NCBI GenBank assembly: GCA_963575715.1 | Contig: CAUYTW010000011.1 | Coordinates: forward strand, 1 to 48,585 | Direction: 5' to 3' | From: Gammaproteobacteria bacterium | GTDB lineage: Bacteria; Pseudomonadota; Gammaproteobacteria; CAIRSR01 | DNA length: 48,585 bases | Part shown: in pieces, positions 1-8,503 of the stretch | Layout: each line of letters starts with the position of its first letter | How positions within the stretch are numbered: the first letter of the stretch is position 1 | Made by a program: the position numbers and the translations under genes | Notes under the pieces: generated by a model | What the model was told of the DNA's origin: nothing | The model's database searches: none | What the model saw: the letters and a program-made list of their open reading frames with translations, nothing else

Positions 1-23
1 ACTTTGTGATGCGAATTTCAAAA

Positions 24-46
24 AACTCGACTCCTTACGTCGAGTT
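24..46 (-). terminator. Hairpin, possible minus-strand terminator
   Basis: A perfect 8-bp stem (AACTCGAC / GTCGAGTT) closes a 7-base loop. Read on the minus strand the stem runs into a short T-run, as in a Rho-independent terminator. No minus-strand gene lies just to the right, so it could equally be an operator or a chance palindrome. Confidence 0.25.
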
Positions 47-127
47 CACGTTAAATAAATTCCAATATTTTCAATTAGTTGCGAAGGATATCCTTGTAGT
101 AACTTTTTAGCGGAATCAAACGGTTAA

Positions 128-156
128 CATTCAACTGTTTAACTCCTAATTTTTAG
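128..156. repeat. Decayed end of MITE family 2
   Basis: The stretch TTCAACTGtTTAACTCCTAATT resembles the right end of the element at 38026-38172 (TTCAACTGCGTAACTCC), with small differences. It lies 20 bases before the ntrY-like start. Only one end is seen, so this is a fragment. Confidence 0.35.
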
Positions 157-174
157 AAACAGGAAATAATCGTA

Positions 175-2373
175 ATGGTTATTCCAGGCAAAAATACCGC
201 GCTGCCCGTGGCGGCGCTTTCTTTCTTGATGCTGGTGGCCCTTTATCTGCTTTCGGCTGCCACTCGGGATACTGCTGAGTTCGGTCGTCTTTATTCATGG
301 CTCATCATCATAAATGGGGTATTGCTGATTGTTCTGGTAATACTTATCGGGAGTAATGTCTATCAGCTAGTTACCCAGTATCGGGCGGGGGTCATTGGTT
401 CACGCATGACATTGCGCTTGGCGGTGGTGTTCATGGCATTGTCGCTGGCTCCGGCAAGCACGGTGTATTACTTTGCCCAAGGGTTTTTAGATCGGGCGAT
501 TGATAGTTGGTTTGATGCCCGTATCGGAAAAACCCTCGATGAAAGTTTGGACCTAGGACGTACTGCATTGGACGCAGCGATGCGCGAGCGGCTGCGACAA
601 GTAACACGACTTGCCGCTGAACTCGTCGATAATTCTGAGCGTATGACGGTGTTGACCCTTGACGACCTACGTGGACGAAGCGGAGCCACTGAGTTGAGCC
701 TAGTGACCCTCAACGGTGAGTTCGTGGCCGCCAGCCACGCCGACCCCATTGTGGTTTTACCCCATCGACTCACGGAAGCCGTGCTTGATCGGGTGCGTCA
801 AGATAATTCTTATGTCGGTCTTGCTTCGGAGCCAGGCTCGGGCACGGGGATGCAGGTACGCGTGGCCCTCAAAATCTTCACCAATAATCCCAATGTTGGA
901 AATAATTTGCTGATCCTGCACGCGCTATTTCCCATCGCCGAGCGTCTCTCGACCCTGACTACGAGCATTCAAGGTGCCTATGACCAGTATCGAGAGCTAT
1001 CCTATCTACGTCAGCCACTTAAATTCAGTTTTTCCCTGACGCTTGCCATGGTATTGATACTCTCGCTGGCGATGGCGGTCTGGGCAGCCTTTTTTTCCGC
1101 TCGGCATCTGGCGGCGCCAGTGTCGAACCTCGCTCGTGCGAGCCGTGCCGTGGCCGCCGGTGATTATGATGTTCGTCTTCCGACACCCGCCAACGATGAA
1201 TTGGGATTATTGGTCGCTTCGTTCAATGACATGATCGAGAAGATCGCCCTGGCGAGAGACGCTGCTCGGCGTGGTCAAGCGCAGATCGAAGGACAGCGCG
1301 CTTACCTAGAGGCGATTCTTGCCCATCTTTCCTCTGGGGTGGTTACCCTTGATATTCACGGTGTTCTGCGAAGCGCCAACCGCGCGGCGGGTCAGATTCT
1401 GGCCGTGGATCTAGACCACGGACTTACCCTGGAATACTTGACTACCGCTCGTCCCCATCTTTCCCCTTTGCTGGATGTCCTAGAGGCGCATCTTGCTGCG
1501 GGAAGCAAGGATTGGCGCCAGGAAGTGACTTTGACTCGACTCGGAGCCGGGCGTCAGGTATTGATGTGCCATGGAACGATTCTGACTGAGCTGGTTGGGA
1601 TGAAGCGCAGCGTGGTGGTTCTGGATGACATTACTCCGCTTCTTCAGGCCCAGCGTACCATTGCCTGGAGTGAAGTCGCGCGGCGTTTAGCTCACGAAAT
1701 CAAAAATCCGCTCACACCCATTCAGCTTTCGGCAGAACGCCTGCGTCATAAATATCTCAAGCGCATGAATCCCGAAGATGCAGAACTCCTCAATCGCCTT
1801 ACCCATACCATCATTCAGCAGGTTGAGGTAATGAAGGAAATGGTGAATGCTTTCTCGGAGTACGCCCGAGCGCCTAAGATGGAACCTCGTCCATTACTGC
1901 TCAATACTGTGATCAACGAAGTTGCCGACCTTTATCGTGGTCACGAAGGCGCAACGCTGATCCTGGATTTAGCAACGAATTTACCCTTGCTGGAAGCTGA
2001 CCTGGGTCGATTACGTCAACTACTGCATAATTTAATCAAGAATGCCCTGGAGGCTGTAGCAGGAATCGAACAGCCCAGCATTACCTTGCGGACCCGCAAT
2101 CTGTACGAAAATAATAATCGTTACGTAGAATTGCGAGTCGAGGATACTGGACCTGGGATTCCCGAGCACATCATGGCTCGTCTGTTTGAACCCTATGTCA
2201 CCACCAAAATTCGGGGAACTGGGCTGGGACTGGCGATTGTCAAACGGATTATTGAGGAACACAGCGGCTGGATCCGAGCCGAAAATCCCGAGGGTGGCGG
2301 AGCGGTAATCGTGGTTCGGTTGCCGGTGACGGGTCAAGAACCCCTTGAGCCTTCAGGATCGAGGGGCTTGTGA
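175..2373 (+). CDS. ntrY: NtrY-like membrane sensor histidine kinase
   Basis: This 732-residue inner-membrane histidine kinase should sense an envelope or nitrogen-related cue and phosphorylate an NtrX-type regulator. There are hydrophobic segments near residues 10-30, 41-62 and 80-100, a periplasmic region, and a fourth membrane helix near 285-310. A HAMP domain (about 308-360), a PAS domain (about 370-485) and the HisKA box follow, with the phospho-accepting H507 in RRLAHEIKNPLTP. The ATPase domain shows the N-box NLIKNALEA, DTGPGIPE and GTGLGLAI. This layout is typical of NtrY. AGGAAA lies 8-9 bases before the ATG. No ntrX follows; the next gene is bioH, so the partner must be elsewhere or just upstream of the window. 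The symbol rests on architecture, and another NtrY-family kinase is possible. Confidence 0.82.
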   Translation: MVIPGKNTALPVAALSFLMLVALYLLSAATRDTAEFGRLYSWLIIINGVLLIVLVILIGSNVYQLVTQYRAGVIGSRMTLRLAVVFMALSLAPASTVYYFAQGFLDRAIDSWFDARIGKTLDESLDLGRTALDAAMRERLRQVTRLAAELVDNSERMTVLTLDDLRGRSGATELSLVTLNGEFVAASHADPIVVLPHRLTEAVLDRVRQDNSYVGLASEPGSGTGMQVRVALKIFTNNPNVGNNLLILHALFPIAERLSTLTTSIQGAYDQYRELSYLRQPLKFSFSLTLAMVLILSLAMAVWAAFFSARHLAAPVSNLARASRAVAAGDYDVRLPTPANDELGLLVASFNDMIEKIALARDAARRGQAQIEGQRAYLEAILAHLSSGVVTLDIHGVLRSANRAAGQILAVDLDHGLTLEYLTTARPHLSPLLDVLEAHLAAGSKDWRQEVTLTRLGAGRQVLMCHGTILTELVGMKRSVVVLDDITPLLQAQRTIAWSEVARRLAHEIKNPLTPIQLSAERLRHKYLKRMNPEDAELLNRLTHTIIQQVEVMKEMVNAFSEYARAPKMEPRPLLLNTVINEVADLYRGHEGATLILDLATNLPLLEADLGRLRQLLHNLIKNALEAVAGIEQPSITLRTRNLYENNNRYVELRVEDTGPGIPEHIMARLFEPYVTTKIRGTGLGLAIVKRIIEEHSGWIRAENPEGGGAVIVVRLPVTGQEPLEPSGSRGL

Positions 2374-2390
2374 GGTAAAACTCATATTTC

Positions 2391-2433
2391 CTCCCCATTG
2401 CTAAAGCCAGGGGGTATCTCGGGGACAATGATG
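2391..2433 (+). repeat. Leader repeat copy 1 (type A tail), before bioH
   Basis: A CCCC...GGGG hairpin with loop ATTGCTAAAGCCA is followed by the tail GTATCTCGGGGACAATGATGA. This aligns with the tails before thiG, flgI and the gene at 15758. The final ATGATG contains the bioH start. It is a short copy without the tnpB-like part. Confidence 0.6.
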
Positions 2434-3234
2434 ACTTTATTTGTCCGTTCGCTTGGCATTGGTCCTGATTTAGTGCTTCTGCATGGATGGGGATTCCACG
2501 GTGGAATATGGGATGACCTGCTTGAGATTCTGTTGAGATTGGGGCATCGAGTCCATGTAGTGGATTTACCCGGCCATGGACGCAGCAATGCCTCGGCTGC
2601 GTCATCAAATATCGACGACTGGGCGCAAGCGGTACGAGAAGTAGTGCCTAGCGGATCAGCTTGGATGGGGTGGTCGCTAGGTGGGATGGTAGCTCTTGCC
2701 GCAGCCACGCTTGATCCCACGGGAATCAGGGCACTGATAATGGTAGGCGCTTCACCGCGTTTTGTGCGTGGATCAGACTGGCCGGCCGCGTTGGCACCGG
2801 AACTCTTGGCTGAATTCGGGCGTGGTCTGAAGGAAGACTGGCGCTCGACGCTGTCGCGTTTTCTTGCCCTTCAAACACGTCCGGGCACAAGTCAAATCAT
2901 GCGCCGACTACGGACATTGATGCTCGCTTTTCCGCCTGATCCCGCCGCTCTAACCCAAGGATTAACGCTGCTGCGAGAAACCGATTTACGTCCGCGACTG
3001 TCACGCGTCACCTGTCCGACGATGGTACTTTTGGGAGCACGCGATACCCTAGTTCCAGTCGAGGTATCAACCAATTTGGCACATTTACGACCAGATTGGA
3101 AAATTTGCCATTTGGCCGAAGCTGGGCATTTACCTTTCCTTACCCACCAAGCAGAATTCCTGTTCGCCATGAATTTAGAGTCTGCAGCTAATCTGTCATT
3201 CTGCGCTCAGTCGCAGAACTTGCAATCTTTTTAG
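2428..3234 (+). CDS. bioH: Pimeloyl-ACP methyl ester carboxylesterase BioH
   Basis: This is a 268-residue alpha/beta hydrolase of biotin synthesis; BioH cleaves the methyl ester of pimeloyl-ACP to end the disguised fatty-acid stage. The oxyanion segment LLHGWGFHGG, nucleophile elbow GWSLGG (S83), acid segment GARDTLVP and base segment EAGHLPFLTH form the triad. The phrase RFLALQT is also typical of BioH. Start: ATG 2428 or 2431; an in-frame TTG at 2398 lies inside the leader repeat and would add residues with no counterpart in the family. The C-terminus runs about 12 residues past E. coli BioH, and this tail is encoded by a fragment of MITE family 2. The stop codon overlaps the inverted repeat of another MITE. 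No other bio gene is in the window. Confidence 0.85.
   Translation: MMTLFVRSLGIGPDLVLLHGWGFHGGIWDDLLEILLRLGHRVHVVDLPGHGRSNASAASSNIDDWAQAVREVVPSGSAWMGWSLGGMVALAAATLDPTGIRALIMVGASPRFVRGSDWPAALAPELLAEFGRGLKEDWRSTLSRFLALQTRPGTSQIMRRLRTLMLAFPPDPAALTQGLTLLRETDLRPRLSRVTCPTMVLLGARDTLVPVEVSTNLAHLRPDWKICHLAEAGHLPFLTHQAEFLFAMNLESAANLSFCAQSQNLQSF
3193..3219. repeat. MITE family 2 fragment inside the bioH 3' end
   Basis: CTGTCATTCTGCGCtCAGTCG and the following bases match 30847-30873 at about 24 of 27 positions. The fragment is translated as the last residues of BioH. Confidence 0.55.
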
Positions 3235-3432
3235 GGCCTATTAACACTAACTGAACATATCTAAAGTTAGACCAAAGGTAATAAAAAAATTAAACATGAT
3301 ATCCAACTTATCAAATTTTGTAAAAATCCTTCTGAATCTTTTTAATCTCCTAAATAATAGCTTTTCAATTTTTTCAAAAATTATCGCAGTTACTATCATG
3401 TTTTTACTCCTCTTTTAGTGTTAATAGGTCCT
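3233..3432. mobile_element. MITE family 3, about 200 bp
   Basis: The terminal inverted repeats are AGGGCCTATTAACACTAA (3233-3250) and its complement at 3415-3432, with one mismatch in 18. The AT-rich interior has no ORF. It overlaps the bioH stop and ends about 45 bp before the next CDS, so that gene's promoter is probably within or just after it. The size and non-coding interior fit a MITE; the parent transposon is not identified. Confidence 0.6.
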
Positions 3433-3476
3433 AAAGAACTTGCAGACCGTAAACCGTACATTATCATGGATTCGTC

Positions 3477-6455
3477 ATGTCCCATCGATCCAATATCAAA
3501 ACTACGCTTCAGAAAACCCGTCAACGCTATCAGGCTATATTTGAGCAAGCTGCGGTCGGGATCGCGCGGTTGGCGCTTGATGGACATTGGTTGGAAGTCA
3601 ATCAAAAATTTTGTGAAATTGTTGGTTATAGTCACGAGGAATTATTGCGACTCAGCTTTCAGCGCATTACTCATCCTGACGATTTAGGTTCAGATCTCGC
3701 TCAAGTTGAACGAATGCTGCAGGGTGAAATTAACAATTATTTCAAGGAAAAGCGTTATATTCGCAAGGATGGTACTACCGTGTGGATCAATTTGAATCTC
3801 TCGTTGGCGCGGCTGCCATCAGGGGAACCAGACTATTTTATTTCCGTAATTCAGGATATTCAACGTCATAAAGAAGCAGAAATGGCGCTTCAGCTTGAAG
3901 AGCGACGTTATCGAGCGGTAGTGGAAACTATCCTTGATGGTTTTTGCGTATTACGTGCGAGCGACGGATTGATTCTTGAAGTTAATAATATTTATTGTCA
4001 GCTCTCGGGATATGACCGAGAAGAATTGCTCACCATGAGCATCACTGACCTTGAGTATAAGGAATTTCCACCGGAAACAGCATCCTCTATTGAAAAAATA
4101 ATTCAAAGTGGTGGCGATGTCTTCAAAAGCCATCATCGACGCAAAAATGGTGAAATTTGGCCGGTAGAAGTAATGGTCACCTATAGTGACATCGAGAATG
4201 GCCTTTTTTTTGCGTTTATGCGCGATATTCACGAACGATGTATTAATCGTGCGTTGTTGGATCTACGCCGCCGCCTATCCGATCTCGTCTATCAAGGTTC
4301 CCTAGACACGTTGATGCAAATTGCCCTGGATAGTGCAGAGCAATTAACTAATAGTCATATTGGCTTTTTGCATTTTGTGGCAACTGATCAGCAAAATATT
4401 TCACTTCAGATTTGGTCCACCAATACCAAAAAAACTTTTTGTAGTATTGCAAATCAGGGATTCAATGGATTGCACTATCCAATTACTAATGCGGGAGTCT
4501 GGGTGGATTGTGTCCTGCAACGTCGTCCCGTGATTCATAACGACTACGCCAGCCTACCCCACAAAAAAGGATTGCCGGCAGGTCATCCTGAAGTGTTGCG
4601 GGAGCTAATCGTGCCATTGATCCGTAATGGGCTGATCGTGGCACTGATTGGCGTGGGCAACAAGGTGACGGATTATATCGATGCTGATATTGAGGTGGTA
4701 CTTGATGTCGGAGACATACTTCTTGGCTACATGGAGCGAAAACGCGCCGAGGAACGTATTGATTTCATGGCCTACTATGACGCGCTCACTGGCCTGCCTA
4801 ACCGTGTCCTGTTGTTCGACCGTATCAACCAAGCCATGGCTCAAGCCAAACGCTCCGGGGTTTTAATCGCGCTGGCTTATCTGGATTTGGATGGCTTCAA
4901 ACCCGTCAATGACCTCTATGGTCACGAGGTGGGTGATCAATTGTTGGTCGCCTTTGCCCAACGTCTTACTCGCGCCTTACGTGAGATCGACACTTTAGCG
5001 CGTCTGGGAGGGGATGAATTTGTTCTGGTGCTGACCGGCCTAAGCCAGCTTAATGAAGGAGAAATTATTCTACGGCGTCTGCTAAATACTTTGGAACAGC
5101 CTTTTCAAATCGACCATCACGAAATTCTACTTAACGCAAGCTTAGGTTTTACCGTTTATCCCATTGATCAATGCGATGCCGAAATCCTTTTGCGCCACGC
5201 TGATCAAGCGATGTATCAGGCCAAGCGACAGGGTAAAAATCAGATTCGTCTTTACGACATTGTTCAGGACATGCGCTTGCGTGCGAATCAGGAAATTCTT
5301 GACGAATTACGTCAGGCCATAGTAAACGATGAACTGATTTTTCATTACCAACCAAAGATTCATTTGACCAGTGGCGAGATTATAGGAGTAGAGGCGTTAA
5401 TTCGCTGGCAGCATCCACGTCGTGGTCTGTTGTGGCCAGATGAATTCCTGAATGTTTTGGATAGCGCACCAGAAGAAGCCGCCATGCTCGATAAATGGGT
5501 AATTCGTCGAGCACTCATCGAAATTGCCGCTTGGGAAAACGCTGGTGAACCTATTTCGGTAAGTGTCAATATCAGTCCACGGCAATTGTCCCAAATTAGC
5601 TTTCTTGATTTCATTCGTGATCAGGTATCACAGTGGCCGACAAGCGTGGTAGCTAAATTGGAAATCGAGGTATTGGAATCGACAGCGGTGACCGACATGG
5701 AACAACTCACCAAGGTCATGAAGGATTGTGTTGAACTGGGAATCCGTTTTGCTTTGGATGATTTTGGTACCGGCTATTCATCCCTAATCCATATTCGCCA
5801 TCTACCCGTTCACTGGATAAAACTTGACCAAAAATTTGTGCGCGGTATGTTGGAAAACGCTGATGATCTCAAAATTATTGAGGGGGTAACGCGCCTAGCC
5901 CGAGATTTTCAATATTCCATTATCGCCGAGGGCGTGGAAACCATGGAACTCGCCGCGCTACTTATTGATCTAGGTTGCCCGCTAGGCCAGGGTTATGGTA
6001 TCGCCAAGCCAATGCCGGCAGAGTTGCTGTCAGAATGGCGTCGGACCTGGCCCCATGATGTTCGTTATCGAAATCTCCGCCGTCTTGATCCATCAGGCCC
6101 GGTGGATGCCCTACTCCAAATCATTATTCTGGATATTCAACGTTGGAGTGATGACCTCGCACGTTTTATCGAAACCGACGGCAAAAGTACTTGTCCCAGC
6201 CTTTGCGTGGATCAATGCGAAATTACCTGCTGGTGCAACGGTTTAGGACGATTTCGCTACGGAGAGCACCCCAGTTTTCCCTTTCTTGCCGTGCGTCATC
6301 GCGCTCTCCACATCCTCGCTGCTGATTTGCTGGATCAGTTTGAACACGGTCATCATCATGCCATGCGCAGTAGTTTGGCGCGGTTGTATGCCCAGCGGGA
6401 TGACGTAATCGAGATGTTGCAGAATCTATCCTTAAAGACGGTACAAAAACTATAA
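3477..6455 (+). CDS. PAS-PAS-GAF-GGDEF-EAL-CZB c-di-GMP turnover protein
   Basis: This 992-residue protein should make and/or degrade cyclic di-GMP. Order: PAS (about 14-130), PAS (137-258), GAF (260-415), GGDEF (425-590), EAL (605-855), and a C-terminal helical region (about 880-985) resembling a chemoreceptor zinc-binding (CZB) domain. The cyclase signature GGDEF (511-515) and the EAL triplet in GVEALIRWQHP (639-641) are both intact, and DDFGTGYSSL is present, so both activities are possible. The CZB-like part has the C-x-x-L/G-R cluster (CWCNGLGRF) and a later H-x3-H; zinc sensing is known for CZB domains, but here it is inference. There is no membrane segment, so it should be cytoplasmic. 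ATG 3477 has no clear Shine-Dalgarno and lies 44 bp after MITE family 3. Confidence 0.88.
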   Translation: MSHRSNIKTTLQKTRQRYQAIFEQAAVGIARLALDGHWLEVNQKFCEIVGYSHEELLRLSFQRITHPDDLGSDLAQVERMLQGEINNYFKEKRYIRKDGTTVWINLNLSLARLPSGEPDYFISVIQDIQRHKEAEMALQLEERRYRAVVETILDGFCVLRASDGLILEVNNIYCQLSGYDREELLTMSITDLEYKEFPPETASSIEKIIQSGGDVFKSHHRRKNGEIWPVEVMVTYSDIENGLFFAFMRDIHERCINRALLDLRRRLSDLVYQGSLDTLMQIALDSAEQLTNSHIGFLHFVATDQQNISLQIWSTNTKKTFCSIANQGFNGLHYPITNAGVWVDCVLQRRPVIHNDYASLPHKKGLPAGHPEVLRELIVPLIRNGLIVALIGVGNKVTDYIDADIEVVLDVGDILLGYMERKRAEERIDFMAYYDALTGLPNRVLLFDRINQAMAQAKRSGVLIALAYLDLDGFKPVNDLYGHEVGDQLLVAFAQRLTRALREIDTLARLGGDEFVLVLTGLSQLNEGEIILRRLLNTLEQPFQIDHHEILLNASLGFTVYPIDQCDAEILLRHADQAMYQAKRQGKNQIRLYDIVQDMRLRANQEILDELRQAIVNDELIFHYQPKIHLTSGEIIGVEALIRWQHPRRGLLWPDEFLNVLDSAPEEAAMLDKWVIRRALIEIAAWENAGEPISVSVNISPRQLSQISFLDFIRDQVSQWPTSVVAKLEIEVLESTAVTDMEQLTKVMKDCVELGIRFALDDFGTGYSSLIHIRHLPVHWIKLDQKFVRGMLENADDLKIIEGVTRLARDFQYSIIAEGVETMELAALLIDLGCPLGQGYGIAKPMPAELLSEWRRTWPHDVRYRNLRRLDPSGPVDALLQIIILDIQRWSDDLARFIETDGKSTCPSLCVDQCEITCWCNGLGRFRYGEHPSFPFLAVRHRALHILAADLLDQFEHGHHHAMRSSLARLYAQRDDVIEMLQNLSLKTVQKL

Positions 6456-6472
6456 GCTGTTTTCAGCAATTC

Positions 6473-8425
6473 ATGGACTGTAATCAGCCTGGGTTAATAA
6501 TGGTCATGGCTTATTCAAAAAATTATTTTATTATTTTTAGTTTAATCATCATGGCCGTCGCAATTTATCTTCCGGGAATCCGAGAATGGGCGGTCCTGGA
6601 TGATTTTATCAATATTACCCAAAATATTGATATCCATTGGCGATATCTAGGCTGGAATGAATTCACCGCCGCTGTGGATTCTGGCATAAGTGGGCCTTTT
6701 GGGCGGCCACTGGCGATGTTGAGTTTTGGTCTAAATTATTATTTCAATCCCCAAAATCCGCTTTCAAGTGCAAAATTGACCAATATTGTCTTGCACGCAA
6801 TTTCTGGAGTATTAGTATATAACCTGGCCCTTAAACTTTTGCCGTATTGGCGACCACACACGCCAGACATCCAGTGGTTTGCTTTTTTTATTGGGTTATT
6901 ATGGGTTCTACACCCATTGCATGTCAGTACCGTCTTGTATACGGTACAACGAATGACCTTGCTCTCAGGACTATTTTGTTTGGTGGGACTACTTGCTTTC
7001 GTGCATGGCAGAGAACGATTGATGCTCGGAGAAGAAGACGGCGTGTGGTGGATTGCATGTGGTAACTTGATTGCGGGTGGCCTGGCGGTATTAAGCAAGG
7101 AAAATGGCGCCCTGCTTGGGCATTTTGAATTGGTATTGGAATTAATATTTTTTCGTTTTTCCGCATCTTCTCGTCTTGGCAGAAAAAAATTTATTGCCAT
7201 GGCGACAGTAGCAATACCTATTTTCGTAATTTCGGGTTATCTTCTACAACAGTGTATAACAGGATCTGGCTACGGATCACGTAGCTTTAATTTAATCCAG
7301 CGTTTATTAACTGAAGCGCGGATATTATGGTTCTATATCTGGTTATTGGTGGTACCCGATCACACTAATATGAGTCTCTATCATGATGATTTAGAAATAT
7401 CGACGGGATGGCTGCAACCTTGGACAACCCTGCCAGCGGTAATTTTGTGGTTAATAGTCGTGATTGCATCAATGATTGCCTGGCGGCGGAAACAAGCATT
7501 GCCGTTGGTTTTTGGATTGTGGTGGTTTCTTGTGACGCATTTGCTGGAATCGACGGTTATCCCTCTGGAACTTGTATTTGAGCATAGAAATTATCTTGCG
7601 GTATTTGGCATTGTGATGCCCATGGTGTTTTATTTTGGTATTGCTATCACAAAGATTACAGGGCGAAAATTATATGTTCTGGTGGTGGGCGCAACATTAA
7701 TTGGAACGCTGTGGATAGCTGAAGTGTGGGCACGGGTTAATGAATGGACAGAAATCAGGTCATTTTTTTCAACCTTGCTATTGCGTCATCCACAATCACC
7801 GCGTGCTTGGGCCGAGGCTGCATCGCTAATGGTGGATGTGAAGGATTTCGTTAACGCAGTGGCAAATTATCAACAGGCAGCGGCACTGGATAAACGTGAA
7901 GCAGGCTATCGTCTCAGGGAAGTATGTTATCGAATGGTGTCGGGACAAGAAGTAACCGTTACATTATTAGAAGATACTCGATATCGTCTGTCTCAATATC
8001 CTATTACCCCAATCACGATTCTTGCATTGCTGAACTTAGGTAAAATAGCAGAAAATTTTGATGCTACCCAGCGTGAAAAAATCATTCCAATATTGAGAGC
8101 AGCAGTAGCAAATCTGAACTGGTCAAATCATAATGTACGCGGGCTTGGTTATTTTCGTTTAGGTAATCTGGAATACTATAATGGCTACCACGATGCAGCC
8201 TTACGAAATTGGGAACTAGCGGTGGATTTAATGCCTAAAAAAATACACTGGCGAGGAGTGATGCTTGATTTAGTAGATATCTACCTGGCACGCGAGATGA
8301 AGGATAAGGCTCGAAATACACTAGCAAAAATCGAGGCAGAAGGCATGGATGATGTAGATTCCGAACAGTGGAAACGTTTCACGCGGGTACGCCACCTTAT
8401 TCAGGATGGTGACACCACAAAATAA
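6473..8425 (+). CDS. Polytopic GT-C-like membrane protein with C-terminal TPRs
   Basis: This 650-residue protein has roughly ten hydrophobic segments up to about residue 430, then a soluble part with TPR-like helices (about 430-640, for example SPRAWAEAASL, NYQQAAALDK and YHDAALRNWELAV). An early loop carries the acidic pair in AVLDDFINI, the position where GT-C glycosyltransferases have their catalytic acids. The layout recalls TMTC-type proteins with TPR tails. A role in protein or polysaccharide glycosylation is inference; no substrate can be named. The start is uncertain: ATG 6473, 6500 and 6506 are in frame, none with a good Shine-Dalgarno, and 6506 leaves the tidiest membrane anchor. 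It lies 17 bp after the c-di-GMP gene and may be co-transcribed with it. Confidence 0.6.
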   Translation: MDCNQPGLIMVMAYSKNYFIIFSLIIMAVAIYLPGIREWAVLDDFINITQNIDIHWRYLGWNEFTAAVDSGISGPFGRPLAMLSFGLNYYFNPQNPLSSAKLTNIVLHAISGVLVYNLALKLLPYWRPHTPDIQWFAFFIGLLWVLHPLHVSTVLYTVQRMTLLSGLFCLVGLLAFVHGRERLMLGEEDGVWWIACGNLIAGGLAVLSKENGALLGHFELVLELIFFRFSASSRLGRKKFIAMATVAIPIFVISGYLLQQCITGSGYGSRSFNLIQRLLTEARILWFYIWLLVVPDHTNMSLYHDDLEISTGWLQPWTTLPAVILWLIVVIASMIAWRRKQALPLVFGLWWFLVTHLLESTVIPLELVFEHRNYLAVFGIVMPMVFYFGIAITKITGRKLYVLVVGATLIGTLWIAEVWARVNEWTEIRSFFSTLLLRHPQSPRAWAEAASLMVDVKDFVNAVANYQQAAALDKREAGYRLREVCYRMVSGQEVTVTLLEDTRYRLSQYPITPITILALLNLGKIAENFDATQREKIIPILRAAVANLNWSNHNVRGLGYFRLGNLEYYNGYHDAALRNWELAVDLMPKKIHWRGVMLDLVDIYLAREMKDKARNTLAKIEAEGMDDVDSEQWKRFTRVRHLIQDGDTTK

Positions 8426-8440
8426 TGAGCAGTTACCATA

Positions 8441-8481
8441 CATCCCATAGCTAAAGCTAGGGGTATCCCAGAAAAATGATG
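8441..8481 (+). repeat. Leader repeat copy 2 (type A tail), before the kinase gene
   Basis: CCCATAGCTAAAGCTAGGGG and a tail ending AAAAATGATGAC closely match the bioH copy. Here the repeat's ATG opens only a 22-codon ORF (8476-8544), out of frame with the kinase, which has its own AGGAG and TTG start 28 bases later. Confidence 0.5.
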
Positions 8482-8503
8482 ACGAAAATCAGGAGCAATT
8501 CAG

